A stretch of 64,000 nucleotides of DNA from Symbiodinium microadriaticum (Eukaryota > Sar > Dinophyceae > Suessiales > Symbiodiniaceae). The stretch is from assembly GCA_001939145.1 (NCBI GenBank), contig LSRX01000484.1, positions 293,350 to 357,349 of the forward strand. The letters run 5' to 3'. Below the pieces are notes generated by a model. It searched no databases. It saw only the letters and a program-made list of their open reading frames with translations, and was not told where the DNA came from. Position numbers and translations under genes: made by a program. Shown here one piece after another: positions 1-12,455 of this stretch; within the stretch, counting starts at the first letter, position 1; the number at the start of each line of letters is the position of its first letter.

Positions 1-3000
1 AGAGTGTGTACGTGTTTTCGGCACCGGTGCTTCTTGTCGCTCTTTTTGCTTCAATGGAGTTGAATCCAAGCTGCATGCACTATATACACTCCACGAACCA
101 CTTTTAGGCCATTTGTTGGCTATCTAACACCCTGAAAGACAGGCCGTAGACCAAGGAACCTTGAGTTGATTGTTGGGATTCACATGTCCTACTCCCTCAA
201 TCCAAACCTTAGGTGCGCAACCAGAACCGCAACCACAATCGCAACGAGAATCGCAATCACGATGGCGATGGCAACAGCAACGACAAGACAGCGACAAACT
301 GTTTCAGGGTTCTCTACGGCCTTAACCCCTCAAGGCTTCCATGCTTAGGATTGAAGGCTTGAGGTTTCTCAGAGGCCACCGGGTTCGAGGCGCTAGGCAT
401 TAAGCCTTTTCAGCCATCGGTGAAACTAAAGTTCCGACGTTGTGGCTGCTGCCTGTGGCACAGTGCTTTCTGCGACACTTACGTTTACAGGTTGTTCAAC
501 AATTCAGATCTACCTCGTCTACCTGTCAATGGCTGCCGGCTATCAGGTGCTTGGGCTTGGGTGTTTTACAGATGACGGTGTTTTATGGTATGCTCGTCAC
601 GGTATAGCAAACATTGAGACCATCTCATCAGGTTGCCCAACACCTTACACTTTGCACAGCCCAAACTTTGTGCTCAACACCTGAAACCACAGAGCCCTGG
701 GCGATGATGAAACCTTATGTACCTCTGAAACCCCCAGCTGTTGAAGAGGCCTCCGTACTGCGATGTCGGAAACTGAGATGAAGATACGAGTGCCCGAAGC
801 CTTCGGATGATGGCGAATGCCATGACGAAGCATTGAGACGACGATTTGCCTACAACAACAGGAAAACAAGCCTTGCTCCCTCAGCCGGCATGTCAACATA
901 CGTGGATCGTGTAAGCAGAACGCCGCAGCCTGAAGCTTGCAGACGAACCCTGACCTGCGCCTTGTGTGCGACAGCCCAGGCCTTCCCCAGAGCCCATAGA
1001 GCCCGAAACGCCTTCATCAACGAAACCTAAACTAAACCCGACGTGCTCTGCTGCAGCCAGCTGCCTCTACTGCCAGACGCTGATGTCCGAGAGGATGAGT
1101 TTAGAGCCGATGGCGCCACCACACTGAGCCTGCCGCACAGGAGCAGCAGGTTGTTCACAAGGCCTGCGGTGTGGGACTTCCTGTTATGCCTTGGGGCTTA
1201 GGACCTGGGGTGATTTTAGAATTCAACTTTACTTCGCTTGTTGCCACCACTATGTCGAGGACGGTGATCTCCTTGAAGGGGACGGAGGCTTTCATGAGCA
1301 TGTTGAGACATTGAAAAACCCAAGATTTCCAATGCAAGGCTCGTCTCGGTCTCGGTTTTGGGCTTCTGCACAAACGTGTCAGGGGATCTAAATCAGAAGC
1401 TTGGCGAACTTTACCACACTAAATGTGACCCGTAACTTGAAGCTCAACCCAACAGCCAAAGCCACACCCCAGATGGTAAATGAATCAAGAGATCTATGTA
1501 GGGTATGAATGCGGCCTGACAGGCATCCCCGCCCCAGAAGCACGGAGCACCACCGTAGCCACCCACTGCAATGTTGAGCACAATCTTCCTAAGCACCAAG
1601 GCGGGGCACGTAAGCAGTAAGTACTGCGAGCCTGCCTTCCGGAAATCAGGATTTAGGAGCTTCGGAATATAGGAGCTTCGGAAGTCGTTTCAGCACTACA
1701 AATTTGTGGATGGGGTCTTATGCTTCAGAGGCTCTTGTTTTCCGCACTCTGATCCCCTGCTTGGAAGATGTCTTCGGATCAGACACTGTCAGACACGAGT
1801 TTGCGTGGGTCTGGGAGTATCTGGGTTTTCAATCGCGGTTACACTGTGCGGGTTTACGTAAAGCGTATAAGGCCCTTCAGAACTGCAAACCCAAAAACTT
1901 GGGAACCCACGAGGCCCGGAGTATCATGGGATTCTTTGACTTCCCAGAGCTCTTGGAATCAAATCTCTTAGAATCTTAGAAGCTGCTCAGCTTTCAGCAC
2001 TCCAAGAACGGTAGACAAAAGACCGGAGACCTTACGAACGGGCCGAGTGGCATGGGAATGTCAAACGGCGCATCCGCAGAATGACGGCCAGGGAAACACT
2101 TCCCCATGTAGTCCTTTTCGGCTGTTACCATCTAGGAGTAGGGGCTCAACCCTAAACTTAAACCCTAAAGCATGTTGCCTGGGGTGCGGATATCGGATTC
2201 TAGGCTTGGGCTGGGGTGTCGGACTCACCCAGCAAGGCCTGCACTGCGGACCATGTCGGCGTCGTGCTACCTGGCAATTGCTCGGTGTCGTGACACCCAA
2301 GGCTAAGAATGCTGCGGGGGAACCCTAGATGACATGATTTTGGACGGCTACTTAGAGACTGATGTAAAGCCGTCTTCCTGTAGCCTAACCCTTGTCAAGG
2401 TGGCCTGGATCGGGGATGGGAACCGGAATACGACTCTATATAATACGTGACCCCTACCCCAGTTCCTACCTGGGGAACCTCACCACCTGCCAGCCACATC
2501 CCCAACACGCCGACCAACAAGCATAGACTCTAAGTTGAGAGATGAGGATTGCGGACCAACACGATAGGTCTGCTGGCAATCCCCGAAACATCTTGATTCT
2601 TAAACCCTACGCACTGCAGAGCTCCGGAAGCTACCCCGCCCTCCCGACACAAGACTGGCGGGCCGCAATCCTGAATCGTTGCTATCCCGGTGTCGGCTTG
2701 TGGATAAAACAGTGTACTGTAAGGGTACTACAGGGCTACTATGAACGTACGATAACGGCTCTTATAAGGGTGTTTAGAAGGGTTCGGAAGCATGCCAGCC
2801 TCACGAGCACTGGGCAGGGGCTGGAAGCTCTGAGTTTAAGCTCGGGGGGGTAAGCTAAAGCCTCAACTCTGAAGAATAAACCTCTAGATCAGAAGCCTTT
2901 AACTTCAAGTACTCTTGCGGCTTACTTTGAGCTTCAGGAGTCTGGCTTGAGCATTTGGGAGCCTACCATGCACAAACGCTCACCGTCCTGTTCCGAAGCC

Positions 3001-5589
3001 TTGAAGCTGAAAGGCATAGGATTCAGGGCTTAGATGCCCCTGAATCCATTCTAAGATTAAGACAGTGGACTGAGTAGATGTGTCCTATGAGGTGGTGGGG
3101 ACGAAGTGCTGAAACCCCGAAGGCAAATGCCACCAAGCCACGATGATAGGCTTTGTAGGATGCTTGGCCGTTCGAGTGCTTCTTGGCCTGCATCAGCGAG
3201 GATGTGATGAGACTCGGAAGTGATTTGGATCCCAAACTTGCATGTGCGTACAGAATCGAACTCCAGAACACCAGCGTCCGAAACCCTACACCCTACACCC
3301 CAAAAGCCCAACACCTCTGCCCGCCCTCATCTCCTGCACCCCGTCCAAAAGCCTTCAAGAACTCTTGGCTTGAAAAACATTACCTTGCTGGGAACAGTGC
3401 CCTAATGCCCAAAGGCAAATGGCTCGCGCTTCCGGGCTAAAAACATTCTTGAGCTCCTAGATCTGGACAGTGGCCATGCATAGAGTAGCAGCTCCGCACT
3501 GGGTAGAGCTCATGGCTGGAACCTTAAATCGCTCGCTGCGCCCCCAGCCCACGTGCTAGGAAGTGGTCAGGTGATAACTGCTCTTGGCCTGCCAGTGCTT
3601 GCGGCTTGCAGGAAACGGATCCCGAAGACGCATAAGTTATGTCTCAAGCTTTGAAATCCTTTGACTCCCTACTGACCTAATTACTAGGGATTCAAGCTAA
3701 GGACATAAGTTCTAGGGGTTGAAGTTGCTTGGTTTAGGCTTTTGCGCTTAAGGTGAAGGTTTAGGCTAGTGCGTTTTAGGCTTCTTCCTGCGAAGCAGCT
3801 ACAATAAACAAGCCTGAATAATCGACAGCCCTGTATATTCGCTAGGGCTCTCCAACATAAATGTTTACAGTATTCGTGGGTAAAATCCACAACACAAAAA
3901 CCAAACCTTACCAAAACCTCTGGCTCAATCCTTCGGGCTTCTATACACTAAGCCCTCGTTTCTTCGCGATCTCAAAGCCCTGAGCCTGAATCCCGGTGAG
4001 GTGCCCACTGGCATCGTAGGTCAGCTCCGGATCTACAAACCTGGTTGTGGCGCAGGTCTAGGGAGGCCTGAGGCTTTGGATGGACATCACCACCCCAACA
4101 CCGGTAAAAGTAAGAGACTTTGGACTTTTAACCTTTGTGGAGAGTCTCGTTTCGCACGTGCGGAGCATGAAAACCTCGCAGTCTAGTATGATGCCCTATC
4201 ACCCCGAAACATGTCTATTAGATGGCATCACCCAAACCCCTGTCTTACCCATGTAGAACTCCGGTTGATCCGAAGAGGAAACAATCCTCCAATCAACTCC
4301 GGGAAACGTGGCAATAACCTCCGGCTGCCAGTAGAGGACCTCAGGCTGGAGGGCTCGGCTCAGCAGAAGCCAAACTGCCCCCGAAGAAATTCGAGGAGAG
4401 CGCTCGGGTACTGCGTACGATGAAGTGGTTCTACGAAACCCCACAGGTGCAATACAGCATACTCTTCAGACTCGCCGGTGAAGGGCTGAGAAGCCCAAGC
4501 AGGAGGACAAGAAGAAACGCTGGGGATTAGGCTTAACAGCAAGGCTTTCGGTTTTTCATAGATCAAAACCCCCCCAAAAAAAACACAAGACTCTCCATGC
4601 GAAGCATGAAATAAACCCGAACGGCCGTACGCTCCTGGTGCAGCTCATTGCAGCTCCCTCAAGCCCAGAAGAACCGGAAACCTTCGACCTATCCAGACCA
4701 GCAGCCTGAACACTGACTGAAAGTTTCAGCTAGTGTCTTGATACAATGACTCTAAACGGTACTTGCATTTACGACTGCTTAGGGTTCAAAGATTCCCCAG
4801 TTCGGCCTTGGGGCTTTGTGAGGCTTCAGGGGGGCCTAAGCCAGACCCACAGTCTTGCGTATCGGTTCATGGGTAGTTAGACCCTTAGCTGAGGTTTAAA
4901 ACAAAGTCTGACCCTACTTAGGACCACCCATCAACCTTCAGGCCTTCAGGTACATTTGTGCCGTGCTGCAAACAGGTGTTCCCGCCATGAGTCTTGACTG
5001 GCATCGCAGTTTACATCCTGCGCCCGAAATGCAGAAGACGTCTCTACCCTTTGTAAAACCTATATACACATCCACCTACAAACAACCCATCGTGGTAGTG
5101 CTTGGTCTGCTTTTCGGAATAAGGGTTCTGGAGCCTACTGCACAAAAAAGACTGACGTACGGAGAAAAAAAAGTGCCGCTTTTGGGCTTGTGAAATCATC
5201 TCCGGGACTTGAGAACGGGTCGCATGATCATTGTCTGAATACCGCTTCTAGTGATCTAGTATATTCTTTAATCAGCAGGTTCACAAGCATCCTGCACAAG
5301 AACCCCCCTTCGAAAATACAAGGCAGAATGACTGCCCTTGCAATCCAGATATCCTCAACTGGTATATAAGCAACTTGCCGGTGTCAGGTAAACCCCAAAC
5401 CCTGCGCATTCAGCTTTGAACACTAATGAAGGAAGCCAGGCTCCCACCCCTCTGAAGTGCAAGCTCCAAAAGCCCAAAAGGAGACGTTGATGTACAGAGC
5501 CTAAGCTGAAAGGCATGGAAGCGAATCACCAACATCACGAACTTCCCCGAAAGGAACAACACTCAGCATTTGGGCTTTCTGAGTATCGG

Positions 5590-5592
<3 letters not shown>
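1..5592. other. Gene-free DNA with scattered telomere-like motifs
   Basis: No ORF here has the composition or length of a real gene; the longest are about 100 codons and read through low-information sequence. The DNA carries many short variants of the plant/dinoflagellate telomere heptamer, such as AACCCTAAACTTAAACCCTAAA near 2150 (split over two variants) and ACCCTACACCCTACACCCC near 3283. A small duplication, AGGAGCTTCGGA, occurs twice near 1655-1690. Short host exons of under 100 bases could be hidden here and would not be visible by eye. Confidence 0.6.

Positions 5593-5627
<35 letters not shown>
5593..5627. repeat. (GA)n microsatellite
   Basis: An uninterrupted GA dinucleotide run of about 17 units. 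Reading frames through it give artificial Arg-Glu or Ser-Leu peptides. Confidence 0.97.
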
Positions 5628-5630
<3 letters not shown>

Positions 5631-6460
5631 CAACAATCTTGAGGCAGGTCGTCCTCCACAAAGTAATGAGAAGCTGCGGCATCCGCAAGAGTTGTGCTGG
5701 TGCAGTACTGCGGTGGCCTCGAAACTGCTGACGATCATCAGCTGTTTCGTGCTTAGGGTTTCAGGCACATCAAACCAGCCAGTGTCACATCTTCCGGAAA
5801 AGCAACACGAGCTACCTCTACCTTCTGCCTCGAATCACGAAGCTCTACCCAAAAAACACAATGCCATAGATAACACACAAGACAGGCTTCTGTATGCTGG
5901 ACAAATCAGGTAAATTGCACACCTGGATCCTATGGCTTCGAACTTCAGATCAGTGCTCTCGGCGGAGTTCGGGCTAGACGGCTCAGATTTTTACAGGTCT
6001 TCGGATCGTAGGATTCATTCAGGCTTGGGCCTTTTTGGGGGGGCTAACGTTTAGGGGTGCGTTGGGGTTTTGATGCAGTTTTGTCGGCTTCATGTCTTGC
6101 ATGTCTTCAAAGCGTCTGCGCCGAAAAGTTTCGGGTGTTAGGGCTCACAGCCTTCACAGCTGCAAGCCAAAGATGAGGTCAAGCCTCAGCCCCCAACTCC
6201 ACACCCCAGTGAGCTGAACTCTGCATTTCCTTCTGCCGGCCCAGGAGCGCACAGGCATTGCAGGACACAGCAGAGGGGTCGAAGCAGCTGCCGGTGGTGC
6301 TCCCGAAGCCTGCGACCTGCTGCAGGCCATACTTCTTCTAGCAAAGACACCGCCGACAGTGAACACGTCGCCCCAATCAGTGCTGACTACAAGTGCCCCA
6401 GAATATGCGAACACTAAGATGGACAGACTGATGCATTTATCAACCTATTTGTCCATGTGT
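5628..6460. other. Gene-free spacer
   Basis: I see no supported gene, RNA or repeat. ORFs of 86 and 66 codons on opposite strands overlap near 6360-6414 and look like chance. Confidence 0.5.
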
Positions 6461-6469
6461 CTTTCCACA

Positions 6470-7560
6470 CCTGGTTATATATATATACATATATATGTGG
6501 ACACTGTTGCAATGCTTGTGTGTGGGCTGACATTGTGTCATTATGGCTGTCTAATGTGAATGTGACTGTATACGCTACATGTACAGATATGTATATGGTT
6601 TATCATAAACAACGTTTGAACACATATACAAGGTACTATATGGATGAAGTACATGTATATACTACAAAAATATGCTGAAGCTTTTACAGCACATAAACAC
6701 ACACAGAGAATGTGTGTGGATTATATATACATATATATATATGAGAGTTTATATGTATTTATATGTATTTACATGTATTTATATGTATATGCTGCCTGTC
6801 TGCTGTAAGCACATGCCCAGTCATATATCACAAATATACATGTATAAACAAGTATGTGTACATATAGATATATACATATACATCTATATAGGAAGCCTCA
6901 TAGTGTGATTATATAACATATCTATGGACGTTCCTTTCGTTCCTTTCGTGCAACTACATGCTGTTAGGTACAGGCACAGGTAGGGAGAGGAAGAGTCAGT
7001 GATCTCTGTGAATATACATGTATATATAAGTAACTGTACATCATAAATACGTATGACTATAGTCCTTATACGCTCGACTTACATATTGAACGTTACTGTT
7101 TAACGAGGTATGTTCTACTTACAAATTCGAAGTACAAATCTTAACTCTGATACGCACAGATTTCAACTACATGTTACAAGCAGGTACAGTTCGATATAAC
7201 TCTAATGGCTCTTCAATTACAATCATGCATGCTGTGAAATGATTATATATGTATGCCTGTATACTTCCATGTATGTGCGTATACCCAACACACTATAAGA
7301 ATATTCGTTCACACGCAAATGTAAGCATATCCAAAAACGTGCAATTTCATGGAAACTAACCATATAGATATAGATGATCATACGTACAGTTCTGTATAAA
7401 CATGTGTATATATATATATACACATATATGATTTAGTAGCTTCTCCTCCTTCGCATATTTCTTCATGTCATTTGAACATATGTAAGCAACACATGACCAT
7501 GAACAACCATACAAAGCGACCGTCATTGAAATATAACCAAGTATAACTATAACCATATAT
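6470..7560. repeat. AT-rich island with TA/CATA simple-sequence tracts
   Basis: Base composition shifts abruptly from about half GC to strongly AT-rich. The tract holds repeated runs of TATATA, ACATATA and a loose tandem of ATGTATTT-like units around 6754-6790. It also has a self-complementary run at about 7403-7424 (TGTG, alternating TA, CACA). Predicted peptides are Tyr/Ile/His-rich artefacts. Such islands can be matrix-attachment or fragile sites, but nothing here shows a function. Confidence 0.8.
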
Positions 7561-7594
7561 GTTTCTGCTGTTAATAAAACTTAACAGCAGAAAC
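7561..7594. repeat. Perfect 14-bp inverted repeat (hairpin)
   Basis: The left arm GTTTCTGCTGTTAA (7561-7574) and the right arm TTAACAGCAGAAAC (7581-7594) are exact reverse complements around a 6-base loop, TAAAAC. It sits at the edge of the AT-rich island. No poly-T follows, so a terminator reading is not supported. It could be the core of a small inverted-repeat element. Confidence 0.9.
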
Positions 7595-7678
7595 TCTATA
7601 TGTGTCATTCATTCATTCATCCATGTAGGTACGCATGCAAACAGGTGGTCAGGCAGGTATGCAGGTTTTTACGTATGC

Positions 7679-7768
7679 ATGTATCTATGTATGTATGTAT
7701 GAGTTATGTATGTATGTATGTATGTATGTATGTATGTATGCATGCATGCATGCATGCATGCATGCATG
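7679..7768. repeat. (TATG)n array passing into (CATG)n
   Basis: Interrupted TATG tetramers begin near 7679 and become perfect at about 7705-7740. They then switch without a break to seven CATG tetramers (7741-7768). The second block differs by one base per unit, which suggests a point change that spread by slippage. Confidence 0.95.
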
Positions 7769-9211
7769 TTTCTGATTCTACGTATGTGAGTATATACTGC
7801 CATCAAGTGGCTGTAACAGTATGTACTGCCGTCAAGTGGCCGTACTAAAACGACAGCAAAAAGGCAGCTAAACAACGCAAACAAACATTACTCAGCCTGC
7901 CGATGCTCATAAAAGTGGCGATGGAAACGAGCTTCCGCAACCACTTCTACATATTATGAGATTCATATCGCCGTTCTTATGCTCGCATTGTAAGATTCAC
8001 AATCGTCGTTCTTATGCTCGTCGCACTGGTTGCCACCACCGTATCGCCATGGCCACACAAAGAACTTTCACGACGACTATGATGCACGACGACGACAACC
8101 ATAACAACAGCAGCAGCGGATTCTACTACTGCCTGTGTCTTTCCGTGGGCAGAGTATGAGTATCATCATCATCATCGTCACCACGTCCGCATCATGCAGC
8201 ATCACAGTCGGCGTTGACCAGCCATCATAAGCTGCAAAGCATCTAGCAACGGCCACTGGCCGGACAGGGGAGTTCACAAAAAGTACGCGAGCACATAGCG
8301 TTTGAGATTGCTCCTGAAAAAAACCCGAGACAAAACAAGCAAGAAAATGTACGGCCAGAGCCAGCAAGGGACCAAGTTGAAGGCACCGTGGGGATCACCA
8401 TTCACAGTCTCCTGCCAAAGCTCCGCTTTGCATCGACTTTGGACAAAGTTACATGCGCATTCTAAATGTGGCAACGGTGACGCACAACCCGCATTAAAGT
8501 TTATGTCAGCCTGCTACCTAAACCCTAAGTCCGAACACCCTGGCACTAAACTCTGCACTTTCGAGATTTCCATTTTCCAGAGATGTCGGTCGTCGTCGGT
8601 TCGGATTTGGGCCTCGGAAAATGGGTCCCAACCTTAAGACTCTTTTCGGTGCTCGGGCTTCGTGTCCAAGAAACCACCCTCAGCAACAAGCCAGCCCACG
8701 TCTGGGCTTCACCTACGCGGGATCCCCAAAAGACTGGAGCGGGTTACAGGACCTGGGCGTTGAAGCGTAGAATTCAACAGATTCCCACAAGCCAGATTCC
8801 CTCTGAGGAGGGTATTTGCAGGGAGCCGATCCAAAACCGAACTCTAAACTCGAAGTCCCACAGTTACACTCCTCATAACCCTACACCCTACCAGGAGAGC
8901 GCCCCAAAACTCGCAAGGCTTCCCCGCACTCACAACATCTCACAAAACCCTAAACCTAACTTCCACATGATCAAGAAACTGGGTTCTGCGAAGTGCCAAG
9001 AATTCAGCGCTCTAGACCCCGTCCCTATGCAATTAATACACCACATACCGCAGAAGCATGTTCTTCTGGAGGCCCTGTTCTTACTAAGACTCCTAGATGA
9101 AACCTGGGAATCCAAAGCCCCGACTAGGGACCTGTCAAGGGACTAAAGGAGAGACCCTTAAAGGGGAGACTATATAACGGGTGCATAATGGTTATATAGG
9201 GTATTAGGATT
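7769..9211. other. Gene-free DNA with short triplet runs and telomere-like motifs
   Basis: Loose GAC/CAT triplet runs occur at about 8080-8180. The 187-codon plus-strand ORF at 8583-9146 reads through telomere-like CCCTAAACC and CCCTACACCC motifs and has no recognisable domain, so it is not called as a gene. Confidence 0.5.
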
Positions 9212-9260
9212 AGGGGTCCCTTCTAGGGGTCCCTTCTAGGGGTCCCTTCTAGGGGTCCCT
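9212..9260. repeat. 13-bp tandem repeat, about 3.7 copies
   Basis: The unit AGGGGTCCCTTCT repeats head to tail at 9212, 9225, 9238 and 9251, the last copy being partial with one change. Each unit contains the small palindrome GGGTCCC or GGGGTCCC. Confidence 0.92.
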
Positions 9261-12200
9261 CCTGTTGTCCCTTAAATCTGAGATTGCCGAACACTGGGGC
9301 ATGTCAAGGCTCCGGGAGAAGAGTCTACCCGGGCGGCTACGGTTTAGGACTCTTCAAACCCGAACCGGGGAACCTCGAACCCGAAGGCTTCTAACACTTG
9401 CTTACGCTACCCTTCGAAGTGCCTGTGAGGGCCTTCTCGCGTGCAGGTATGCAACGTCTAAAAGGCGGGGAACAAACTGCTTGCACTCGTAGGGTCATGT
9501 TGCCTCACAATTTATTTGGGGGTTTGCTTTAGGTCCTTCTTCTGCGACGTAAACCCCGAATCTCAGGTTTTTGTAGGGTCTTATTTTCGGACTTGAGATC
9601 TGGTTTTGTGTGGCTCGAAAACCTGCTTAATTGATTCCAGTAAAACGCCCGACACTGCAGCAAGGCACCAGAACGTCGATCTCTCCACTGCATGGCCAGG
9701 GTCCATATCGGCCATCACCTGGCACTTCTTCCAAACTATTGTAGCTTTGAGCGGCCTGATTCCAAAAAAAATCGCTAGAATATTTGCCACAATGGGGAAG
9801 AGAAACCGAATTCTTGATAACACCTGTGGTTTCGAGCACTCCAGGACTGGGAGGTGAAATTGAGCACCAAGGCATTGAATTGCGACTTCGCCCAATTCTG
9901 TACACAAGCAAGGCCGTGGTGGCGGGGTATATCAAGGCAGTGATCATGTGATCATGCAGTGAGCTTCTCCAGACCTCGTCGGGCGGCAGTGAAACCCAAA
10001 ACTGGCACTCTTGTGTGAATGACCAGCCATCGCATCCCTTGTCGCCGATTTTTCAAGCAAAGCTTTTTCATGAATGACACACTGCCAAACTTTCCGAAAA
10101 CCATGCCTATTTCAAGGCCACGACCAACAAGGACCCTAGCACAGCAATGCCTGAATTTGACCCCAATAATTGCAGCCTTTAAAGGGGCGCTGCAAGCATG
10201 AGGACAGATGTGCAACCAGAGCAACTGACAGCCCAATTGGACCCCTCAAGAATACGATGCCCGCCGACCTTCGCCTTAACCGCCTTAACCCAAACGGCCC
10301 TGAAACCTGCAAAAGCTTGCCTTTCGAGCTGCCTGGCAGCAGCCACCTCGGAGGAGTTGGAAGACATGGTTTCCTCTACGCTTCGTGCCGGCTCTTCCTC
10401 TTGCAATGTTGCTCACTTTTGGCATTGAAACATGGGGATTTAGGATGCTTTTTGTCTCATATTTCCCACGGTCTACGAATTCTCATTGGAGCATGTGGAG
10501 CGGAGGCCATGACTCGTCCGTGCAGTTCAAACCAAATAGGTTTTATCCACAGCTGCTCGAGGGACCGTTTCATCCGAAGCTCGAAGCCTGACACCTGTCC
10601 AGCTCTGCTCGACATCTTGGGGGTTTGAGCGTAAGTCTGTATCCAGCTAGCAGTGACATTACAAAAGCTACTGCTACTTCAAGTTCAAATTTCTGAACCC
10701 GACATTCTCAATCTTCAACCTGGCAATGTGTTCGCCTTCGCTGCGGAAGAGCCAAGTCGCAAGGCAGGCCACACACTGTGGCATTTCGGAACTTTTGCGG
10801 AGAAGGTGAAGATGCCTTTGGCGACTTGGGTTGTTTGCAGGGTTTCTGTGTGTTGAGGACACAACGTGCAGGGTTCAGGGGGCTTCGGTTGAACGCTTCG
10901 AGGTGGCTGTCGACACTTTACACAATCCCCTCTGCTTTAATGCAATCGCTGCAGGGCTCTTCGGATTATCGACTCCTAAACCCACTACCACGCCAGAATG
11001 CTTCAGTTTGGGCACTGGGCCTTGTGCTTTACACATTTGACTCTGGACTTGCTCTTCGGCATAGTTTGAGCTATCAGCCATGCGCCAACGTCACAGTCTT
11101 TGTCTCCGTTATACCAGTGTGAATGTACGATTGCTGTGTATACACATGTACGTGTACATTCATGTGTGTTATACTTTTCATACATAAACATATACATATG
11201 TAGATACATACACCCATCGGGTGTTCAGATAGCTTTCAGGCATCGACAATACAGCTGCGCGAATCATTTCCTGCAGCATCGCAGCGCTCCCCAGACAAAG
11301 AACTGGACCGTTCAAGCCCGAACAGAACCATTCTAGATCCAGAAACGCACGGCCGGCGGCAATGTCGCGTATTTAGGGCTCTACGAATCCCAAACAGCAA
11401 GCCCCCCATCTCCACATGCTTTGAGTTCAATGCAGGTCCGTATTTAACTTTCCTCTACTCATCTTAGTACTTCCTAGATAGGATAGTCAAGGCTGCTGCC
11501 GCAGTGCTGCTACTGCTGCCTTGCACTGCGAGTACCACTGCTAGTCGCAGGATGATTACTTGAAGTCCAAGCTTCCATAGGTGAAGGCATCTTTGCTCAT
11601 GACGCGACCTGGCGCGGTCCCAGGGCATTCGCTTGGCGGCTAGTTGCCGGCTGGCTCGCAATTGAGGCTGACGCCGGCTTGCCGCCTAAGGCTGAATAAC
11701 TTCTTGAGGCCAGGGCACTGGGATTGAGTTGATAAGGGAGGCTTCGGCCTGCTTTGAGGACTTCAAGTTGCTGGATACAGATCCGAAAGAAGTCGCGTCA
11801 TTCTCGGAACTGGCGGGGACGGAAGGATCGCAAGCTCTGCGGCTAAGCTGCTGATGTTTTGGTTTTACCAGAAGAGAGAACCGTCCCAGACATAGAATGT
11901 CTTAACTTGTAGAAACGGCGACGAAGGAAAACACACAGGTTGCCCTTTCGCAGCTTCTCCAGCCCCTGGTTGGCCTCATGTCGTCGCATGCCAGGCTTGC
12001 AACATGAAGGACACAAGCAAGCGTTGTGCCATCTGTCCGTTCCCCGCGCGCCACTCGCCGAAGCGTGCAAACGACACCGACCCCGACTACGAACCCATAG
12101 ACCCTGAGTGTAAGCTTCTTTTCTTAAGCCTGCACACCGGCCTGGTCAGAAGCTCGGGGGGATTGGAATTCAGATGGACTCTGGATAAGGATATAGGCTC

Positions 12201-12353
12201 GCATAGGCTATAGGATTCAACCCGGCGCCTTCAAGGCGCAAGCCTCAAGCTAGTGCGACTGCCGGGCTCTTAAGATCATCACAGATGAACGTCATGTAGT
12301 ATCGTTGCAACGGACCAAGGAGAGCTTGAGTAGCATCTTGCCCTGAGACTCCG
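9261..12353. other. Gene-free DNA
   Basis: There are many overlapping short ORFs on both strands and none with a recognisable motif. A 152-codon plus-strand ORF at 10170-10628 overlaps open frames in two other phases and is probably chance. An AT-rich spot with CATACATATACATATG lies near 11170-11210. Confidence 0.45.
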
Positions 12354-12455
12354 ACCGGAATTGAGGCAGCGCCCATCGGCGCAGGCCGAGGCCACTTTCA
12401 GGACAAGCTTGCCATCTTCGCTGAAAACTGTGGTCCCATCGTCCACCTGAGCGAC
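12354..12455 (-). other. Possible short exon, unknown product
   Basis: Within a minus-strand open frame spanning 12575-12279, the stretch around QVDDGTTVFSEDGKLVLKVA has balanced, protein-like composition with alternating charged and hydrophobic residues, unlike the surrounding frames. I do not recognise the protein. No splice sites were fixed and no partner exons were found, so this could be chance. Confidence 0.2.

Noticed and set aside
7561-7594. Hairpin as a transcription terminator
   Set aside because: There is no T-run after it and no gene ends nearby; bacterial-type termination does not apply to nuclear dinoflagellate DNA.
8583-9146. 187-codon plus-strand ORF
   Set aside because: It reads through telomere-like motifs, is rich in Pro/Thr/Ser/Asn, has no domain, and other frames are equally open.
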